In this document: in pieces, positions 1-8,666 of the stretch
How positions within the stretch are numbered: position 1 is the first letter of the stretch
How the letters are laid out: the number at the start of each line of letters is the position of its first letter
Assembly: GCF_024397895.1 (NCBI RefSeq)
Contig: NZ_CP073346.1
Span: forward strand, 3,348,001-3,412,000
Direction of reading: 5' to 3'
DNA length: 64,000 nucleotides
Source of the DNA: Pseudomonas benzenivorans
GTDB lineage: Bacteria > Pseudomonadota > Gammaproteobacteria > Pseudomonadales > Pseudomonadaceae
Notes under the pieces: model-generated
Told to the model about the DNA's origin: nothing
Databases searched by the model: none
The model's input: only the letters and a program-made list of their open reading frames with translations
Translations under genes and position numbers: made by a program

Positions 1-198
1 GCCGAGGATCAGCGCGACGGAGGCAGGGAAGCCGGCACCGAAGGCGCCGGACACCACGGCGAAGGTGGTGATGCAGCCGTCGATGGCGCCGAGCACGGCG
101 TCGGAAATGTCCTGGGAGCGGTTGCCCGTGTTCAGGCGTTTGGCGATCACCTCCGGCTGGTGCTGGCGATAGAGCTCTTCCAGGCTGGTCTTTTTCAC
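1..198 (-). CDS. VIT1/CCC1-family membrane protein, N-terminal part (runs off window)
   Basis: Only the first 66 codons are in the window; the gene continues past base 1. It starts with GTG at 198, preceded by a GGAGG ribosome site at a normal distance, and reads VKKTSLEELYRQHQPEVIAK at the N-terminus. The segment GAIDGCITTFAVVSGAFGAG is the first membrane helix typical of the VIT1/CCC1 family of iron/manganese transporters, whose members move ferrous iron or manganese out of the cytoplasm. Family membership is clear from this helix; the metal cannot be told from the fragment. It sits downstream of a CDF metal exporter on the same strand, 77 bases away. Confidence 0.8.
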   Translation of the reverse strand, partial: MKKTSLEELYRQHQPEVIAKRLNTGNRSQDISDAVLGAIDGCITTFAVVSGAFGAGFPASVALILG

Positions 199-275
199 GG
201 GCGGGGCCTCCGGACAAGACAGGCCCGTTAAGCATATGCGCAATCCATGGTGGGGCCCTGGGGCGCAAGCGGGCC

Positions 276-1166
276 TCAGGGTTTGACCACCTCCGGCGGG
301 TCGGCGTGGACCAGCACCTCGGCGCGTGGGAATTCACGGGTGATCGCCGCCTCCACCTGGTCGCACAGGCCATGGGCCTGGCTCAGCGACAGCTCGCCGG
401 GCAGCACCACGTGCAGCTGGACGAACCAGTGGGTGCCGGAGATGCGCGTGCGCAGGTCGTGGGCCCCAAGCACGCCGGGCACGCCGCAGGCCAGCAGGTG
501 CATGCGTTCGGTCAGTTCGGGGGCCAGTTCCTGGTCCATCAGCACCGCCACGGCTGCGCGCACGATGCTGATGGCGCTCCACAGGATGTAGCCGGCGATG
601 GCGATGGCGAACAGGGCGTCGGCCTGGGGCCACCCCAGGCTGGCGGCGATGAGCGCGAGCAAGATACTGCCGTTGAGTAGCAGGTCGGAGTGGTAGTGCA
701 GCGAGTCGGCGTGGATCGCCGTGGAGCCGGTCAAACGCACCACATGGCGCTGGAACAGCAGCAGGGCGAGGGTCAGTGCCAGGGACAGCAGCATCACGGC
801 GATGCCCAGGGTCTCGGCCGTCAGCGGCTGCGGATCGAGCAGCCGCTTGACCCCCTGCACCGCAACCAGCACCGAGCTGGCGGCGATGAACAGGGCCTGG
901 CCGAGTCCGGCCAGGGCTTCGGCCTTGCCATGGCCGTAGCGATGGTCCTCGTCCGCCGGGCGCAGGGCGTAGTGCACGGCGAGCAGATTGAGCAGCGAGG
1001 CGGCGCCGTCGAGCAGTGAGTCTGTGAGCCCGGCAAGCAGGCTGACCGAGCCGCTCAGCCACCAGGCGATGGCCTTGGCCAGGGCCAGGGTCAGCGCCGT
1101 GGCCAGTGCCGCGGCGCTGGCCTGGCGCATCAGCCGCGCATGCTGCGGGGCCAGCTTCAACTTCAC
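276..1166 (-). CDS. Cation diffusion facilitator (FieF/YiiP-like) divalent metal exporter
   Basis: A 296-residue inner-membrane protein of the cation diffusion facilitator family, which exchanges protons for Zn, Fe, Mn or Co leaving the cytoplasm. Metal-site motifs are visible: TDSLLDGAASLLN in the second helix (DxxxD pair) and HADSLHYHSDLL in the fifth helix (HxxxD). The DHRYGHGKAEALAGL segment after helix two is diagnostic of the FieF branch. A cytoplasmic C-terminal domain follows (about residues 205-296, with HWFVQLHVVLPG). The GTG start at 1166 is chosen because it gives the family's usual length. A longer reading of the same frame upstream runs into sequence already used by the lipoprotein gene. 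The metal is inferred only. Confidence 0.88.
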   Translation of the reverse strand: MKLKLAPQHARLMRQASAAALATALTLALAKAIAWWLSGSVSLLAGLTDSLLDGAASLLNLLAVHYALRPADEDHRYGHGKAEALAGLGQALFIAASSVLVAVQGVKRLLDPQPLTAETLGIAVMLLSLALTLALLLFQRHVVRLTGSTAIHADSLHYHSDLLLNGSILLALIAASLGWPQADALFAIAIAGYILWSAISIVRAAVAVLMDQELAPELTERMHLLACGVPGVLGAHDLRTRISGTHWFVQLHVVLPGELSLSQAHGLCDQVEAAITREFPRAEVLVHADPPEVVKP

Positions 1167-1192
1167 GGTGTGTCCGCCTGCGGGGACGACAA

Positions 1193-1609
1193 CTACGCCG
1201 CCGGCGTTAGGCCATGGGCGGCCAGTTGCTCGAGGTTTGCGCTGTGCTGGATCAGCCGCGGGTCGTCGAGTGGCAGGCTGTGGCCGGTGTGCTGCTCGAT
1301 CAGCGCCTTGAGCTTGGCATTGTCGACGCGCCCCTCGGCGTCCACCGCCTGCTTGAGGGTTTCCGGCGCCATGGAGTACTGGCCGTTGGGCAGGTAGATG
1401 GCGCCGGTGGCGAAGTCGATGCCGAAGGCGATCAGCCCGGGAATGACGAAGAACAGGATGCCGATGGCATCCAGCGCCACCACTACCGGGTCGACCCGGC
1501 CTTCGATCTGTCCGCGCCGGTCGGGGTAGAGCAGCGTGCCGCAGGCGCTCAGCTGGGTCAGCAGGGTGGCGGCGAGGACGCCGCCGATCAGGCGGGTTTG
1601 CTTGTGCAT
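1193..1609 (-). CDS. Conserved Pseudomonas lipoprotein
   Basis: A 138-residue protein starting at the ATG at 1609 behind a clear GGAGGTG ribosome site. The N-terminus has a basic start, a hydrophobic core and a lipobox-like TQLSAC ending at about residue 24, so export and lipidation are expected. Residues about 46-66 form one further hydrophobic stretch (LDAIGILFFVIPGLIAFGID). The C-terminal third is polar, with KLKALIEQHTGHSLPLDDPR. Homologues in Pseudomonas are sometimes labelled polyribonucleotide nucleotidyltransferase, for which I see no support. Function unknown. It lies 26 bases upstream of the CDF gene on the same strand, so the two are probably co-transcribed. Confidence 0.75.
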   Translation of the reverse strand: MHKQTRLIGGVLAATLLTQLSACGTLLYPDRRGQIEGRVDPVVVALDAIGILFFVIPGLIAFGIDFATGAIYLPNGQYSMAPETLKQAVDAEGRVDNAKLKALIEQHTGHSLPLDDPRLIQHSANLEQLAAHGLTPAA

Positions 1610-1637
1610 CGGGCACCTCCATATGAAAGTCGGCGCC

Positions 1638-1643
1638 ACTATA
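1638..1643 (-). promoter_or_regulatory. Possible -10 box for the lipoprotein/CDF transcript
   Basis: On the minus strand the sequence reads TATAGT, 28 bases upstream of the lipoprotein start. No good -35 lies at 16-18 bases. Support is the match to the -10 consensus and its position only. Confidence 0.35.
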
Positions 1644-1718
1644 GCAAGGCGTCTGCGGCAAAACTGCTGCGAGGTGAACGTCACCATCACAAGTCTCGGG
1701 GCGCGCGGCGTTGGCCGT

Positions 1719-1724
1719 TATAAT
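1719..1724 (+). promoter_or_regulatory. Probable -10 box of hrpB
   Basis: A perfect TATAAT lies 24 bases before the hrpB start codon in otherwise GC-rich sequence. A -35 box is not obvious. The divergent lipoprotein gene has its own candidate about 80 bases away. Confidence 0.5.
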
Positions 1725-1747
1725 CGCGGCCCTGAACTGGAGCCGTG

Positions 1748-4327
1748 ATGAATTCCCTGCCTATCGATGCCCTGTTGCCCGACCTGCGTGAGGCCCTGGC
1801 CCGCCGCCACGAGGCGGTGCTGGAAGCGCCGCCGGGCGCCGGCAAGACCACCCGCGTGCCTTTGGCCCTGCTGCACGAACCCTGGCTGGCCGGGCAGCGC
1901 ATCCTCATGCTCGAGCCGCGCCGCCTGGCCGCCCGGGCCGCCGCCGAGCGCCTGGCCAGCGAGCTGGGCGAGCGGGTCGGCGAGACCGTCGGCTACCGCA
2001 TCCGCCTGGACAGCAAGGTCGGCCCGCGCACGCGCATCGAGGTGGTCACCGAGGGCATCCTTACCCGCCGCCTGCAGGACGATCCGGCCCTGGAGGGCGT
2101 CGGCCTGGTGATCTTCGACGAATTCCACGAGCGCAGTCTCGACGCCGACCTGGCCCTGGCCCTGTGCCTCAATGGTCGCGCGCTATTTCGTGAAGCAGCG
2201 GGGCGTGACGCCGACAGCGGCGAGCCGGCGCTGAAGCTGCTGCTGATGTCGGCGACCCTGGAGGGCGAGCGCCTGGCCGCGCTGCTCGGCGAGGCGCCGG
2301 TGCTGCGAAGCGAGGGGCGCATGTATCCGGTGGACATTCGCTGGGGCCAGCCCTGGCAGGCCGGCGAATGGCCCGAGCCGCGGGTGGTGCAGACGGTGCT
2401 GCAGGCGCTGGACGACGAGCCGGGCAGCCTGCTGGTGTTCCTTCCCGGGCAGGCGGAGATTCGCCGGGTCAGCCAGCAGCTGGCCGAGGCCCTGGGCGGG
2501 CGCGCCGACGTCCGCCTGTGCCCGCTGCACGGCGAGCTGGAACTGGGCGCCCAGCGCGCGGCCATCGAGCCGGCGCCGGCAGGCACGCGCAAGGTGGTGC
2601 TGGCGACCAACATCGCCGAGACCAGCCTGACCATCGACGGCGTGCGCGTGGTGGTCGATGCCGGCCTGGCGCGGGTGCCACGCTTCGATCCGGGCAGTGG
2701 CATGACCCGTCTGGACACCCAGCGCATCTCCCGCGCCTCGGCCACCCAGCGCGCCGGCCGCGCCGGGCGCCTGCAGCCGGGGGCCTGCTACCGCCTGTGG
2801 TCGCAGGCCCAGCACGAGCAGTTGGCGAGCTATGCGGCGGCGGAAATCCTCCAGGCCGATCTGGCCGGCCTGGCCTTGCAGCTGGCGCGCTGGGGCGTCA
2901 GCCCGGACGAGCTCATCTGGCTCGATCCGCCGCCGCCGGCCGCCTATGCCCAGGCCCAGGACCTGCTCAAGCGCCTCGGCGCCCTGGACGATCATGGCGT
3001 GCTGACCGCCCATGGCCAGGCCATGGCCGAGCTGCCGAGCCATCCGCGCCTCGCCCACCTGCTGCTGCGCGGCCAGGACCTGGGTCTCGGCGCCCTGGCC
3101 TGCGACCTTGCCGCGCTGCTTTCGGAACGGGACATCCTGCGTGGCGGCGGGGCGAGCCTGCCCGGAGTGAACCTGCCCGGGGCCGACCTGCACAGTCGGC
3201 TGGCCCTGCTTAACGGCGAGCACAAGGCCGCGCGCGGTGCTCAAGGCGCGGTGCAGCGGGCTCGGCAGCTGGCGCGGCAGTTCCAGGGCTACCTGAGGCC
3301 GCGCCCGGTCGGCGCGGCCGTGGCGGACCCGGAGCACCCGCGCTGGCTCGGCGCCCTGCTGGCTTTCGCCTATCCGGACCGGGTCGCCTGCCAGCGCCGT
3401 GCCGGCGGCGCCGAGTACCGCCTGGCCAACGGCCGCGCGGCGCTGCTCGCCGAGGCCGACGGGCTGATGAAGCACGAATGGCTGGTGCTGGCCGACCTGG
3501 GCAGCCGCCAGGGCCAGCGCGAGGAGCGCATCTACCTGGCCGCCGAGCTCGAGCCGGTACTGTTCGACAGCATATTGGCCGAGCAGGTTAGCGACCTGCA
3601 GGTGCTCGACTGGGATGAGCGCGAAGGCGTGCTGCGCGCCGAGCGCCAGCGCAAGGTCGGCGAGCTGGTGCTCAGCCGCGAGCCATTGGCCGATCTCGAC
3701 GAGGCGCAGCGCAGTCGTGCCCTGCTGGGCCTGGTACGGCGCAAGGGCCTGGCGTTGCTGCCCTGGACTCCGGAGCTGCGCCAATGGCAGGCGCGGGTGC
3801 AGCTGCTGCGCGATCTCGACCTGGCCGCCCAGGGCAAGAGCGCGTGGCCGGACCTGTCCGATGGCGCGCTGCTGGCCAGCCTGGAGGATTGGCTGCAGCC
3901 CTACCTGGGCAAGGTCACCCGCCTCAGCCACTTCGCCAACCTGGATCTGCCGAGCCTGCTGCTGAATCTGCTGCCTTGGCCGCTGCCGCAGCGGCTCGAC
4001 GAACTGGCGCCGCGCACCCTGCAGGTGCCGTCCGGCTCGCGCATCGCCCTGGACTACAGCGAGCGCCCGCCGGTGCTGGCGGTGCGCCTGCAGGAGCTGT
4101 TCGGCCTGGCCGAGACGCCGCGCCTGGCGGGCGGCCGACAGTTGGTCAAGCTGCACCTGCTGTCGCCGGCGCGCCGGCCGGTGCAGGTGACCCAGGACCT
4201 GGCCAGCTTCTGGGCCAGTACCTATGCCGAAGTGAAGAAGGACCTCAAGGGGCGCTACCCCAAGCACTACTGGCCGGACGATCCGCTGATCGCCGAACCT
4301 ACCGCGCGGGCCAAACCGAGAAAATGA
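1748..4327 (+). CDS. hrpB: ATP-dependent RNA helicase HrpB (DEAH family)
   Basis: An 859-residue DEAH-box helicase of the HrpB family, cytoplasmic. Motifs appear in order: Walker A APPGAGKTTR (about residue 28), DEFHERSLDADLA in place of DEAH (about 124), MSATLEGE (motif III), TNIAETSLTIDGV (motif V) and QRAGRAGR (motif VI). After these come the helicase-associated and HrpB C-terminal domains through to KGRYPKHYWPDDP near the end. Length agrees with the family. ATG at 1748 directly follows a GTG at 1745; either would initiate, and I chose ATG. HrpB has been implicated in mRNA processing in some bacteria but its role in Pseudomonas is not settled. It is convergent with the next gene, with a 13-base gap. 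Confidence 0.95.
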   Translation: MNSLPIDALLPDLREALARRHEAVLEAPPGAGKTTRVPLALLHEPWLAGQRILMLEPRRLAARAAAERLASELGERVGETVGYRIRLDSKVGPRTRIEVVTEGILTRRLQDDPALEGVGLVIFDEFHERSLDADLALALCLNGRALFREAAGRDADSGEPALKLLLMSATLEGERLAALLGEAPVLRSEGRMYPVDIRWGQPWQAGEWPEPRVVQTVLQALDDEPGSLLVFLPGQAEIRRVSQQLAEALGGRADVRLCPLHGELELGAQRAAIEPAPAGTRKVVLATNIAETSLTIDGVRVVVDAGLARVPRFDPGSGMTRLDTQRISRASATQRAGRAGRLQPGACYRLWSQAQHEQLASYAAAEILQADLAGLALQLARWGVSPDELIWLDPPPPAAYAQAQDLLKRLGALDDHGVLTAHGQAMAELPSHPRLAHLLLRGQDLGLGALACDLAALLSERDILRGGGASLPGVNLPGADLHSRLALLNGEHKAARGAQGAVQRARQLARQFQGYLRPRPVGAAVADPEHPRWLGALLAFAYPDRVACQRRAGGAEYRLANGRAALLAEADGLMKHEWLVLADLGSRQGQREERIYLAAELEPVLFDSILAEQVSDLQVLDWDEREGVLRAERQRKVGELVLSREPLADLDEAQRSRALLGLVRRKGLALLPWTPELRQWQARVQLLRDLDLAAQGKSAWPDLSDGALLASLEDWLQPYLGKVTRLSHFANLDLPSLLLNLLPWPLPQRLDELAPRTLQVPSGSRIALDYSERPPVLAVRLQELFGLAETPRLAGGRQLVKLHLLSPARRPVQVTQDLASFWASTYAEVKKDLKGRYPKHYWPDDPLIAEPTARAKPRK

Positions 4328-4340
4328 GGCGCCGCGGCGT

Positions 4341-5087
4341 TCAGTTCAGGCTCAGGTCCGCGCCGGCCGCGCGCAGCTCCTGGTAGGCGCGATCCAGGGC
4401 ATCGCGCAGAGCCTCTGCGCCCGGGGCATGGCGCGAGATGATCAGCTTCAGCGGCAGGCGGTGCAGCTGGACGAAGGGCAGCTCCGGCACGCCCAGTTCG
4501 ACGCGCGCCTGTTCCACCGGGTCCTGATAGTCCAGGAGGAAGTCGCCGCGTCCGCGCTGGAGCATTTCCAGCGCCGAGACATGGCTGCCGGTGCGATGCT
4601 GGCGGATGTCCAGGGCCGGGTCGTCGATCAGCCGGTTGACCGACGGCCAGTAGCTGTAGCCGCTGATCAGGATCAGTCCACGGCCGTACAGGTCGTCGGG
4701 GATGCGTGGCAGCAGGGTGTCGCGGCGAAAGTACAGATTGAGCACCGCCTCGCCGAGTTGCGTACGGCTTTCCAGGGTGTGCTCCGCCAGTTCGGGTTTG
4801 CCCGGTGCGCCGGGCCAGATATGCACGCCGCCATCCTGCAGTTCACTGTACAGGCGCGCGCTGGGGTAGGCGCGGATATGCGCCTGGTAGCCGGCCTGTT
4901 GCAGCAGGCGCTGGGTCAGGCGCAGGGCGGGCCCCTGGGGGCGGCCCTGGTCGTCGCAATAGGAGTAGGGGGGGAACTCATAGAAGCCGACCTGGATCAC
5001 CGGCTGTGGACTGCCGGCGACGGTCTGGGCCTGGCTGGTCGTAGAGTACAGGGCCGCAACCAGGGCGAGGTATAGGAGTCTTGGCAT
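4341..5087 (-). CDS. Periplasmic solute-binding protein, Bac_3-like, transporter partner absent
   Basis: 248 residues with a cleavable signal peptide (MPRLLYLALVAALYSTTSQA, then QTV). The mature part begins with the typical fold signature of the amino-acid-binding family: IQVGFYEFPPYSYCDDQGRP, a strand followed by a PPY/F aromatic loop. The second half has the two-lobe pattern (RTGSHVSALEMLQRGRGDFLLDY). No permease or ATPase is nearby, so either it serves a distant ABC importer or it is a stand-alone sensor-type protein. Many Pseudomonas chromosomes carry orphan members of this kind. Ligand unknown. The ribosome site at the start is weak. Confidence 0.75.
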   Translation of the reverse strand: MPRLLYLALVAALYSTTSQAQTVAGSPQPVIQVGFYEFPPYSYCDDQGRPQGPALRLTQRLLQQAGYQAHIRAYPSARLYSELQDGGVHIWPGAPGKPELAEHTLESRTQLGEAVLNLYFRRDTLLPRIPDDLYGRGLILISGYSYWPSVNRLIDDPALDIRQHRTGSHVSALEMLQRGRGDFLLDYQDPVEQARVELGVPELPFVQLHRLPLKLIISRHAPGAEALRDALDRAYQELRAAGADLSLN

Positions 5088-5184
5088 CGAGTACCCGGCG
5101 GCTCTTGGCCGTCTTGTTGTTATCAGGAGTTACTGCCACCGAGAATGGCCAAGTGCCATGGCATTTGTCCAGCACGCGTTGCAG

Positions 5185-6207
5185 TCATCTTGTATCGGCC
5201 TGGTCGAGCGCCGGCAGCAGCAGGCGGGCCAGCACTGGCAGATGCTCGGCGATGCCGCGGGTGTCGTGCTGGCGCACCCGGGCATCCAGCGGCGTCAGGA
5301 GTGGGCTGTGGAACAGGTAGTCGAGGGTGCGACCGACGCCGGGCTCGTGCCCATCCTTTGCGAAGTGGGTGTGCCAGGCTGCCTGCCGCGGGCCACTGGC
5401 CTGCTCCAGGCTGGGAATCATCGGGTAGCTGCCGGCCAGCCGGCCCAGTGGGTCCGCCGCGTCACCATGGCTGCCCAGGGCCGGCCTGGGCTGCTGCTCC
5501 GGCGGCAACGGGTTGAGGTCGCCGCCGAGCAGCCAGGGCGTGCCGTCGTGCTGCAGGCGCGCGAGCAGCCGGGAGGCCCTCGCCACCTGGCGCTGCTGGG
5601 TGTCATCGTTCGCGGCGAAGCCATCCAGCTGGGTGTTGATGGCCGCCACTCGGCCGCCGCCGCGCACGGGCAAGTAGCTGACCAGCAGGGCCCGCTGCGG
5701 ATTGAACGGGCCCCGTAGCGGATTGGCCGGTAGCTGCGGCAACTGCAGGCGCTCGGCGCGGTCGATGCGATAGCGGCTGAGGGTGCCGAGTTTCAGGTCG
5801 GCGGCGCCGATATTCCAGGGTTCGGGGATCGCCCCGGCCTTCCGGTAGTGCGCCTGGCTGCGGCAGGGGTACAGCTGGCCCAGGCGCGCCTGCAGCAGTG
5901 CCAGCTGGTCCGAATTGGCGCCGTCCTGCAACTCCTGCAGCAGGACCACGTCGGCCCGCTCCTCACGCAGCACCCGCACCACTTCCTCCAGCGCCACCGA
6001 CCGCTCGCCTGCCAGGTACTGGACGTTCCAGGTCATCACCTTCAGCGCCTGGCCAGGCTGCAGCACCGGTGCCCGGGCGTTGCAGTCGACTGCGGCGGCC
6101 TCGCGCGCGGCCGGCCGCCAGGCCAGACCATAGACCAGGGCGAGAAGCAGGGCGAGGACGAGCGGCAGGCCGAACAGGGCGAGGCGCAGCGGGTGCGGCA
6201 GGGTCAT
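5185..6207 (-). CDS. Endonuclease/exonuclease/phosphatase-family protein, membrane anchored
   Basis: 340 residues. The N-terminus is one hydrophobic helix (about residues 7-28, LALFGLPLVLALLLALVYGL), so the catalytic domain probably sits in the periplasm on an uncleaved anchor. The EEP fold is shown by KVMTWNVQYL (strand with catalytic Asn), VVLLQELQDG (catalytic Glu), INTQLDGF (where other members have NxHL), LLGGDLNPLP (catalytic Asp-Leu-Asn) and TLDYLFHSPL near the end. The final SEHLPV-type His is present as IAEHLPVLA. Such proteins hydrolyse phosphodiesters of nucleic acids, lipids or inositides; the substrate here cannot be read from sequence. Confidence 0.82.
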   Translation of the reverse strand: MTLPHPLRLALFGLPLVLALLLALVYGLAWRPAAREAAAVDCNARAPVLQPGQALKVMTWNVQYLAGERSVALEEVVRVLREERADVVLLQELQDGANSDQLALLQARLGQLYPCRSQAHYRKAGAIPEPWNIGAADLKLGTLSRYRIDRAERLQLPQLPANPLRGPFNPQRALLVSYLPVRGGGRVAAINTQLDGFAANDDTQQRQVARASRLLARLQHDGTPWLLGGDLNPLPPEQQPRPALGSHGDAADPLGRLAGSYPMIPSLEQASGPRQAAWHTHFAKDGHEPGVGRTLDYLFHSPLLTPLDARVRQHDTRGIAEHLPVLARLLLPALDQADTR

Positions 6208-6309
6208 GGCGGGTGGGTCGGCGGGACCTTGAACTATGCTGGGAGGACGCGAGCATACCGGAGAAGTGCCCCCGCGCCGACCCTGGCTCGCTCACAAGAG
6301 GAGGCGGGT

Positions 6310-6549
6310 ATGAGCGAAGCACTGATTGCCCAGCGCGGGCCCTATGCGGTCGAGGTGACAGCCGGCGAAGACTACTTCTGGTGTCGCTGCGGGCGCAGCG
6401 CGAAGCAGCCGTTCTGTGACGGCAGCCACAAGGGCACCGGCCTCGCGCCGTTGAAATACCATGCCGAAACCAGTGATACCTTGTACTTTTGCGGCTGCAA
6501 GCACACCGGCACGCCACCCTGTTGCGATGGTAGCCATAACCGGTTGTAG
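6310..6549 (+). CDS. CDGSH-type iron-sulfur protein
   Basis: A 79-residue cytoplasmic protein with two CDGSH iron-sulfur motifs: CRCGRSAKQPFCDGSHKG (about residues 26-43) and CGCKHTGTPPCCDGSH (about 60-75). Each has the C-x-C...C...H ligand set that holds a 2Fe-2S cluster. The double-motif form is typical of bacterial proteins of this family. The exact redox partner is unknown. ATG at 6310 follows GAGGCGGGT, a usable ribosome site. The next gene starts 45 bases downstream on the same strand, so co-transcription with the short-chain dehydrogenase is plausible. Confidence 0.9.
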   Translation: MSEALIAQRGPYAVEVTAGEDYFWCRCGRSAKQPFCDGSHKGTGLAPLKYHAETSDTLYFCGCKHTGTPPCCDGSHNRL

Positions 6550-6593
6550 TGAGCGCCGGGAGCCGAAGAACAAGAAATGCCGGGGGGCTGGGT

Positions 6594-7439
6594 ATGTACC
6601 GCAAGGTGTTCGCCAACAAAGTATTCGATCGCAAGGTGGTGCTGATCACCGGCGGCTGCGCCGGTATCGGCCGCGCGCTGGCCGTGCGGCTGGCCCAGGC
6701 CGGGGCGCGCCTGGTGATCTTCGACCTGCAGCAGCAGGCCCTGGACAGCCTGGTGCAGCACCTGGACGACCACCACAACGCCGAGGCCCTGGGCCTGGTC
6801 TGTGACGTCGCCGATGCCGACGCCGTGCAGCGCGCCGTGGCTTTGGCCATCGAGCGTTTCGGCGGCATCGACGTGCTGGTCAACAATGCCGGCATCACCC
6901 ATCGCAGCAGCTTCGCCGACACCGGGCTGGAGGTGTTCCAGCGGGTCATGGCGGTCAACTATTTCGGTGCCCTGCACTGTACCCAGGCGGCGCTGCCGAG
7001 CCTGATCGCCCGCGGCGGTCAGGTCATCGTGCTCAGCTCGCTGTCGGGGTTCGCCCCCTTGCTCTACCGCAGCGCCTACAACGCCAGCAAGCACGCCTTG
7101 CATGGCCTGTTCGAGACGCTGCGCTACGAACTCAAGGGCTCGGGGGTGAACGTGATGCTGGTGTGCCCGGGCTTCACCGCCACCGACCTGCGCAAGAACG
7201 CCCTGGTCGGTGATGGCTCGGTGGCCGCCCAGCCGCCGCTGGCGATGGGCAAGGTGACATCGCCGCAGGACGTCGCCGAGGCTATCTACCATGGCGCGCT
7301 CAAGCGCAAGCGCTTGCTGATCCTGTCGAATGTCGACTGGCGCGCGCGGCTGCTGGCGCGCTTCTTTCCCCGGCTCTTCGAGCGGGTGCTGCTGCCTCGT
7401 CTGTCGGGCCTCAAACCACAAAGGGCCGGCCGCGCCTGA
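6594..7439 (+). CDS. Short-chain dehydrogenase/reductase
   Basis: 281 residues of the classical SDR fold. The Rossmann motif is LITGGCAGIGRALAV (about residues 16-30), followed by DLQQQ at the end of strand two, NNAGITHRS (about 92), LSSLSG with the catalytic serine, and YNASKHALHGL with the catalytic Tyr and Lys. The substrate is not deducible; the C-terminal extension (about residues 220-281, basic, ARFFPRLFERVLLPRL) resembles SDRs that act on lipidic substrates at the membrane. ATG at 6594 is preferred to a GTG at 6549 because the family start lies close before the Rossmann strand. It overlaps the next gene by one base (TGATG), which implies translational coupling. Confidence 0.88.
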   Translation: MYRKVFANKVFDRKVVLITGGCAGIGRALAVRLAQAGARLVIFDLQQQALDSLVQHLDDHHNAEALGLVCDVADADAVQRAVALAIERFGGIDVLVNNAGITHRSSFADTGLEVFQRVMAVNYFGALHCTQAALPSLIARGGQVIVLSSLSGFAPLLYRSAYNASKHALHGLFETLRYELKGSGVNVMLVCPGFTATDLRKNALVGDGSVAAQPPLAMGKVTSPQDVAEAIYHGALKRKRLLILSNVDWRARLLARFFPRLFERVLLPRLSGLKPQRAGRA

Positions 7440-8185
7440 TGCGGGCAGCCTTACTGGCCCTGTTGCTGGTGTTCGGTGGTCCGCTGCAGGCGGCGGAGCC
7501 CGAGCCGCTGTTGGTAATGACCGACCTCTGGCCGCCGTTCCGCATGCTCGATGACAACGGCGAACTGCAGGGCCTGGATATCGACCTGCTGGAGCAGTTG
7601 AGTCAGCGCACCGGTCTGCGATTCGAAGTGTTGCGCGCGCCCTGGGCGCGCGGGCTGGCGGCCCTGGAGCAGGGCAAGGCGGATCTGATGACCGGCCTGG
7701 CCAAAACCGCCGAACGCGAAGCCTATGTCCGCTACCTGCCGCGCCCCTACTACGCCTGTGCGCCGCGCTTCTACACCGCCCCCGAGCAGGCGCCGGCGCT
7801 GCTCCGCTATGACCAGCTGGCGCAGTTGAATGTCGGTCAGGTGCTGGGCTCGGCCTATTTCGAACCCTTCGACTCGGACCAGAACCTGCGCAAGACCGCG
7901 GTCAACAACGAGGCCCAGCTGCTCGGGATGCTCGCCCGCGGGCGCCTGGGGGCGGTGATAGGCACCGACTGCCAGGTCGATTACGAACTGCGCGATCCGC
8001 GCTGGGCCGCGCGCATCGCCAAGGCGGCGTATCGCCCGGCGGCGCGCACCGAGCTGTACATCGGCTTCTCCCGGCGCCGGCCGCTGCAGGCCGAGTACCG
8101 ACGGGTGAGCGAGGCGCTCGAACAGTTGCGCGCCGAAGGCTGGATCGCCGAGGCGGCCCGGCGTTACCGGGTACAGGTTCCCTGA
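7439..8185 (+). CDS. Periplasmic solute-binding protein, Bac_3-like, coupled to the SDR gene
   Basis: 248 residues with a signal peptide (MRAALLALLLVFGGPLQA, then AEP). The mature start LLVMTDLWPPFRMLDDNGE, GLDIDLLEQLSQRTGLRFE and later LMTGLAKTAERE are the standard lobe-1 features of the amino-acid-binding protein family. VIGTDCQVDYELRD belongs to the hinge/lobe-2 part. No ABC transporter genes adjoin it. The one-base overlap with the dehydrogenase upstream suggests the two are made together, which is an unusual pairing. Ligand unknown. Confidence 0.78.
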   Translation: MRAALLALLLVFGGPLQAAEPEPLLVMTDLWPPFRMLDDNGELQGLDIDLLEQLSQRTGLRFEVLRAPWARGLAALEQGKADLMTGLAKTAEREAYVRYLPRPYYACAPRFYTAPEQAPALLRYDQLAQLNVGQVLGSAYFEPFDSDQNLRKTAVNNEAQLLGMLARGRLGAVIGTDCQVDYELRDPRWAARIAKAAYRPAARTELYIGFSRRRPLQAEYRRVSEALEQLRAEGWIAEAARRYRVQVP

Positions 8186-8210
8186 AGTCCAGCGGCTATC
8201 GGCTACGCCC

Positions 8211-8621
8211 TTACTCCAGGTGCGCGTTCGGGTCCCAGAAGGTCGCCTCGATCTTGTGGCCGTCGAGGTCGCGGACGAAGCAGCCGTAGTAGGGCTCGCC
8301 ATAGTCCGGACGCGGTCCGGGGGCGCCCTCGTCGCGGGCGCCGGCGGCCAGTGCCGCGCGGTAGAAGGCATCCACCGCGTCGCGGTCGGGGGCGATGAAA
8401 CCTATGTGGCTGCCATTGCCGACGCTGGCGGGGCGTCCGTCGTGGGGCCGCTGTACCCAGAACTCGGGGTATTCGCGGCCGTAGGCCACGGCGCCCGGGT
8501 GGGCCAGAATGCGCCGGCAGCCGAGCGTTGGCAGCACCTGGTCATAGAAGGCGACGGCTTCGTCGAAGCGATTGCTGCCCAGGGAAATGTGGGAAAGGAT
8601 GCTGGGATTGGCGTCGGCCAT
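8211..8621 (-). CDS. VOC (glyoxalase/bleomycin-resistance) family protein
   Basis: 136 residues containing one vicinal-oxygen-chelate domain. Visible features are LSHISLGSNRFDEAVAFYDQVLPTLG at the N-terminus (first metal-binding His and helix), a central GNGSHIGFIAPDRDAVDAFYRAALAAG and PDYGEPYYGCFVRDLDGHKIEA at the end with the second half-site and Glu. Members bind a divalent metal and act as isomerases, dioxygenases or drug-binding proteins; the substrate is not known. A GGAGGGC-type ribosome site precedes the ATG at 8621. It is convergent with the solute-binding gene, with a 25-base gap and no clear terminator. Confidence 0.85.
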   Translation of the reverse strand: MADANPSILSHISLGSNRFDEAVAFYDQVLPTLGCRRILAHPGAVAYGREYPEFWVQRPHDGRPASVGNGSHIGFIAPDRDAVDAFYRAALAAGARDEGAPGPRPDYGEPYYGCFVRDLDGHKIEATFWDPNAHLE

Positions 8622-8666
8622 GGGACCGCCCTCCTTGGAAAACGACCCTGACAGCCTAGCCCGTTT

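Noticed and set aside
276..1661. A 461-residue fused reading of lipoprotein region and CDF exporter
   Set aside because: The first 150 residues are the wrong phase of the lipoprotein gene. The CDF part starts at GTG 1166.
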